A stretch of DNA of 64,000 nucleotides from Bacillus massiliigorillae. GTDB taxonomy: Bacteria; Bacillota; Bacilli; Bacillales; DSM-1321. Position numbers and translations under genes: made by a program. The notes beneath the pieces are model-generated. The model saw only the letters and a list, made by a program, of their open reading frames with translations, was not told the DNA's origin and searched no databases. Each line of letters starts with the position of its first letter. The first letter of the stretch is position 1. The DNA is taken from assembly GCF_000380245.2 (NCBI RefSeq), contig NZ_HG428741.1, positions 3,008,787 to 3,072,786 on the forward strand, given 5' to 3'. Positions 63,479-64,000 of this stretch are shown one piece after another.

Positions 63479-64000
63479 AAAAGAAACTTTGGATGACATT
63501 TGGACCTGTGCTGGTGGCATTCATTATTTTTGGTTTCATTCTTGTTGATCCATTTAAGCTTTTTGACAACGTGTCCGACGAGATTATTACTAAAGGTGCT
63601 ACTTCTATGAGTGAAAATGTCATTCAAGGAAATGTAATACAGGAGAATGCCCTCAAAACGGGAAAATATGTACCATTTTTTGGTTCATCTGAGCTATCTC
63701 GCGTAGATGCTTTCCACCCAAGTGTATTTTCAAAAAAATATAATTTAGACTACACACCTTTTTTAATTGGTAGACCTGGTACACAATCACTATCTCATTA
63801 TTTGGATATCGTATCACTTGGCGACCATCTAAAAAATAAAAAGGTTGTATTTATTCTTTCACCACAATGGTTCCAACCATTCGGTGTAAATGACGGACAC
63901 TTTGGTGGGAATTTTTCTCCACTGCAAGCATATAAATTTGCACTTGATAACCAACAAATTACACCTGAACGCATTTATGCTGCACGTCGACTATTAAGTT
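63475..64000 (+). CDS. dltD: D-alanyl-lipoteichoic acid protein DltD (5' part, runs off the window)
   Basis: The first 175 residues of DltD, which transfers D-alanine onto lipoteichoic acid outside the membrane. It has one N-terminal membrane segment (about 7-25). The SGNH-type nucleophile serine is in PFFGSSELSRVDAFHPSVF, and GRPGTQSLSH and ILSPQWFQPFG follow in the family order. It starts within the dltC stop (ATGA). The remaining two thirds are outside the window. Confidence 0.93.
   Translation, partial: MKKKLWMTFGPVLVAFIIFGFILVDPFKLFDNVSDEIITKGATSMSENVIQGNVIQENALKTGKYVPFFGSSELSRVDAFHPSVFSKKYNLDYTPFLIGRPGTQSLSHYLDIVSLGDHLKNKKVVFILSPQWFQPFGVNDGHFGGNFSPLQAYKFALDNQQITPERIYAARRLLS

Overview
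The window looks like chromosome of a Bacillus cereus-group bacterium (B. cereus, B. thuringiensis or a relative). The evidence is AT-rich DNA with strong AGGAGG-type ribosome binding sites, an ExsF/BclA-type exosporium protein, a CotD-like spore coat protein, a bcr1-type repeat after pdxT, and long GGCTGTCC/GGACAGCC terminators. I see no rRNA, tRNA, CRISPR array, prophage or insertion sequence. The region is metabolic and regulatory, with a few decayed genes.

Left part (1-12.6 kb): the 5' end of an osmoprotectant-type ABC ATPase gene; a membrane-anchored protein of unknown function; aroK-aroD (shikimate pathway); a PadR regulator with its membrane partner; an exosporium protein; a LacI-family regulator with an apparent degenerate second DNA-binding domain, next to a Glc-family PTS IICB gene with LacI/CcpA-like operators; a stand-alone bioB behind a BirA-like inverted repeat; a glucosaminidase; and a small soluble chemoreceptor-like protein.

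Middle (12.6-41.9 kb): ahpC and a domain-permuted ahpF behind two PerR-like boxes; a GABA catabolic cluster (gabT-gabD-permease-GntR) with a sigma-A promoter and a FadR-type operator; an acyl-CoA thioesterase; a MATE exporter overlapping the glutathione synthase gene gshF; small membrane and hypothetical genes; a TRAP transporter (dctPQM) with a perfect CRE over its start site; pdxR divergent from pdxST with a tandem 19-bp operator; nrnB; a diguanylate cyclase; an ACT-domain protein plus UPF0210 protein behind what reads as a single-aptamer glycine riboswitch; and a cadA-type metal ATPase behind two identically spaced inverted repeats.

Right part (42-64 kb): a diguanylate cyclase beside a c-di-GMP phosphodiesterase; an enoyl-CoA hydratase-like protein; an AI-2E family permease; a large SLH-anchored repeat protein; an amine/peptide catabolic cluster (M20 peptidase, amine oxidase, GNAT, frameshifted permease) with a divergent LysR regulator; a CotD-like coat protein; and the dlt operon (dltX-A-B-C and the start of dltD), which puts D-alanine on teichoic acids.

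The most notable observations are the domain order of AhpF, the glycine riboswitch on an ACT/UPF0210 operon, the LacI regulator with a duplicated reader domain, the overlapping MATE-gshF pair, and several operators that can be matched to specific regulators.
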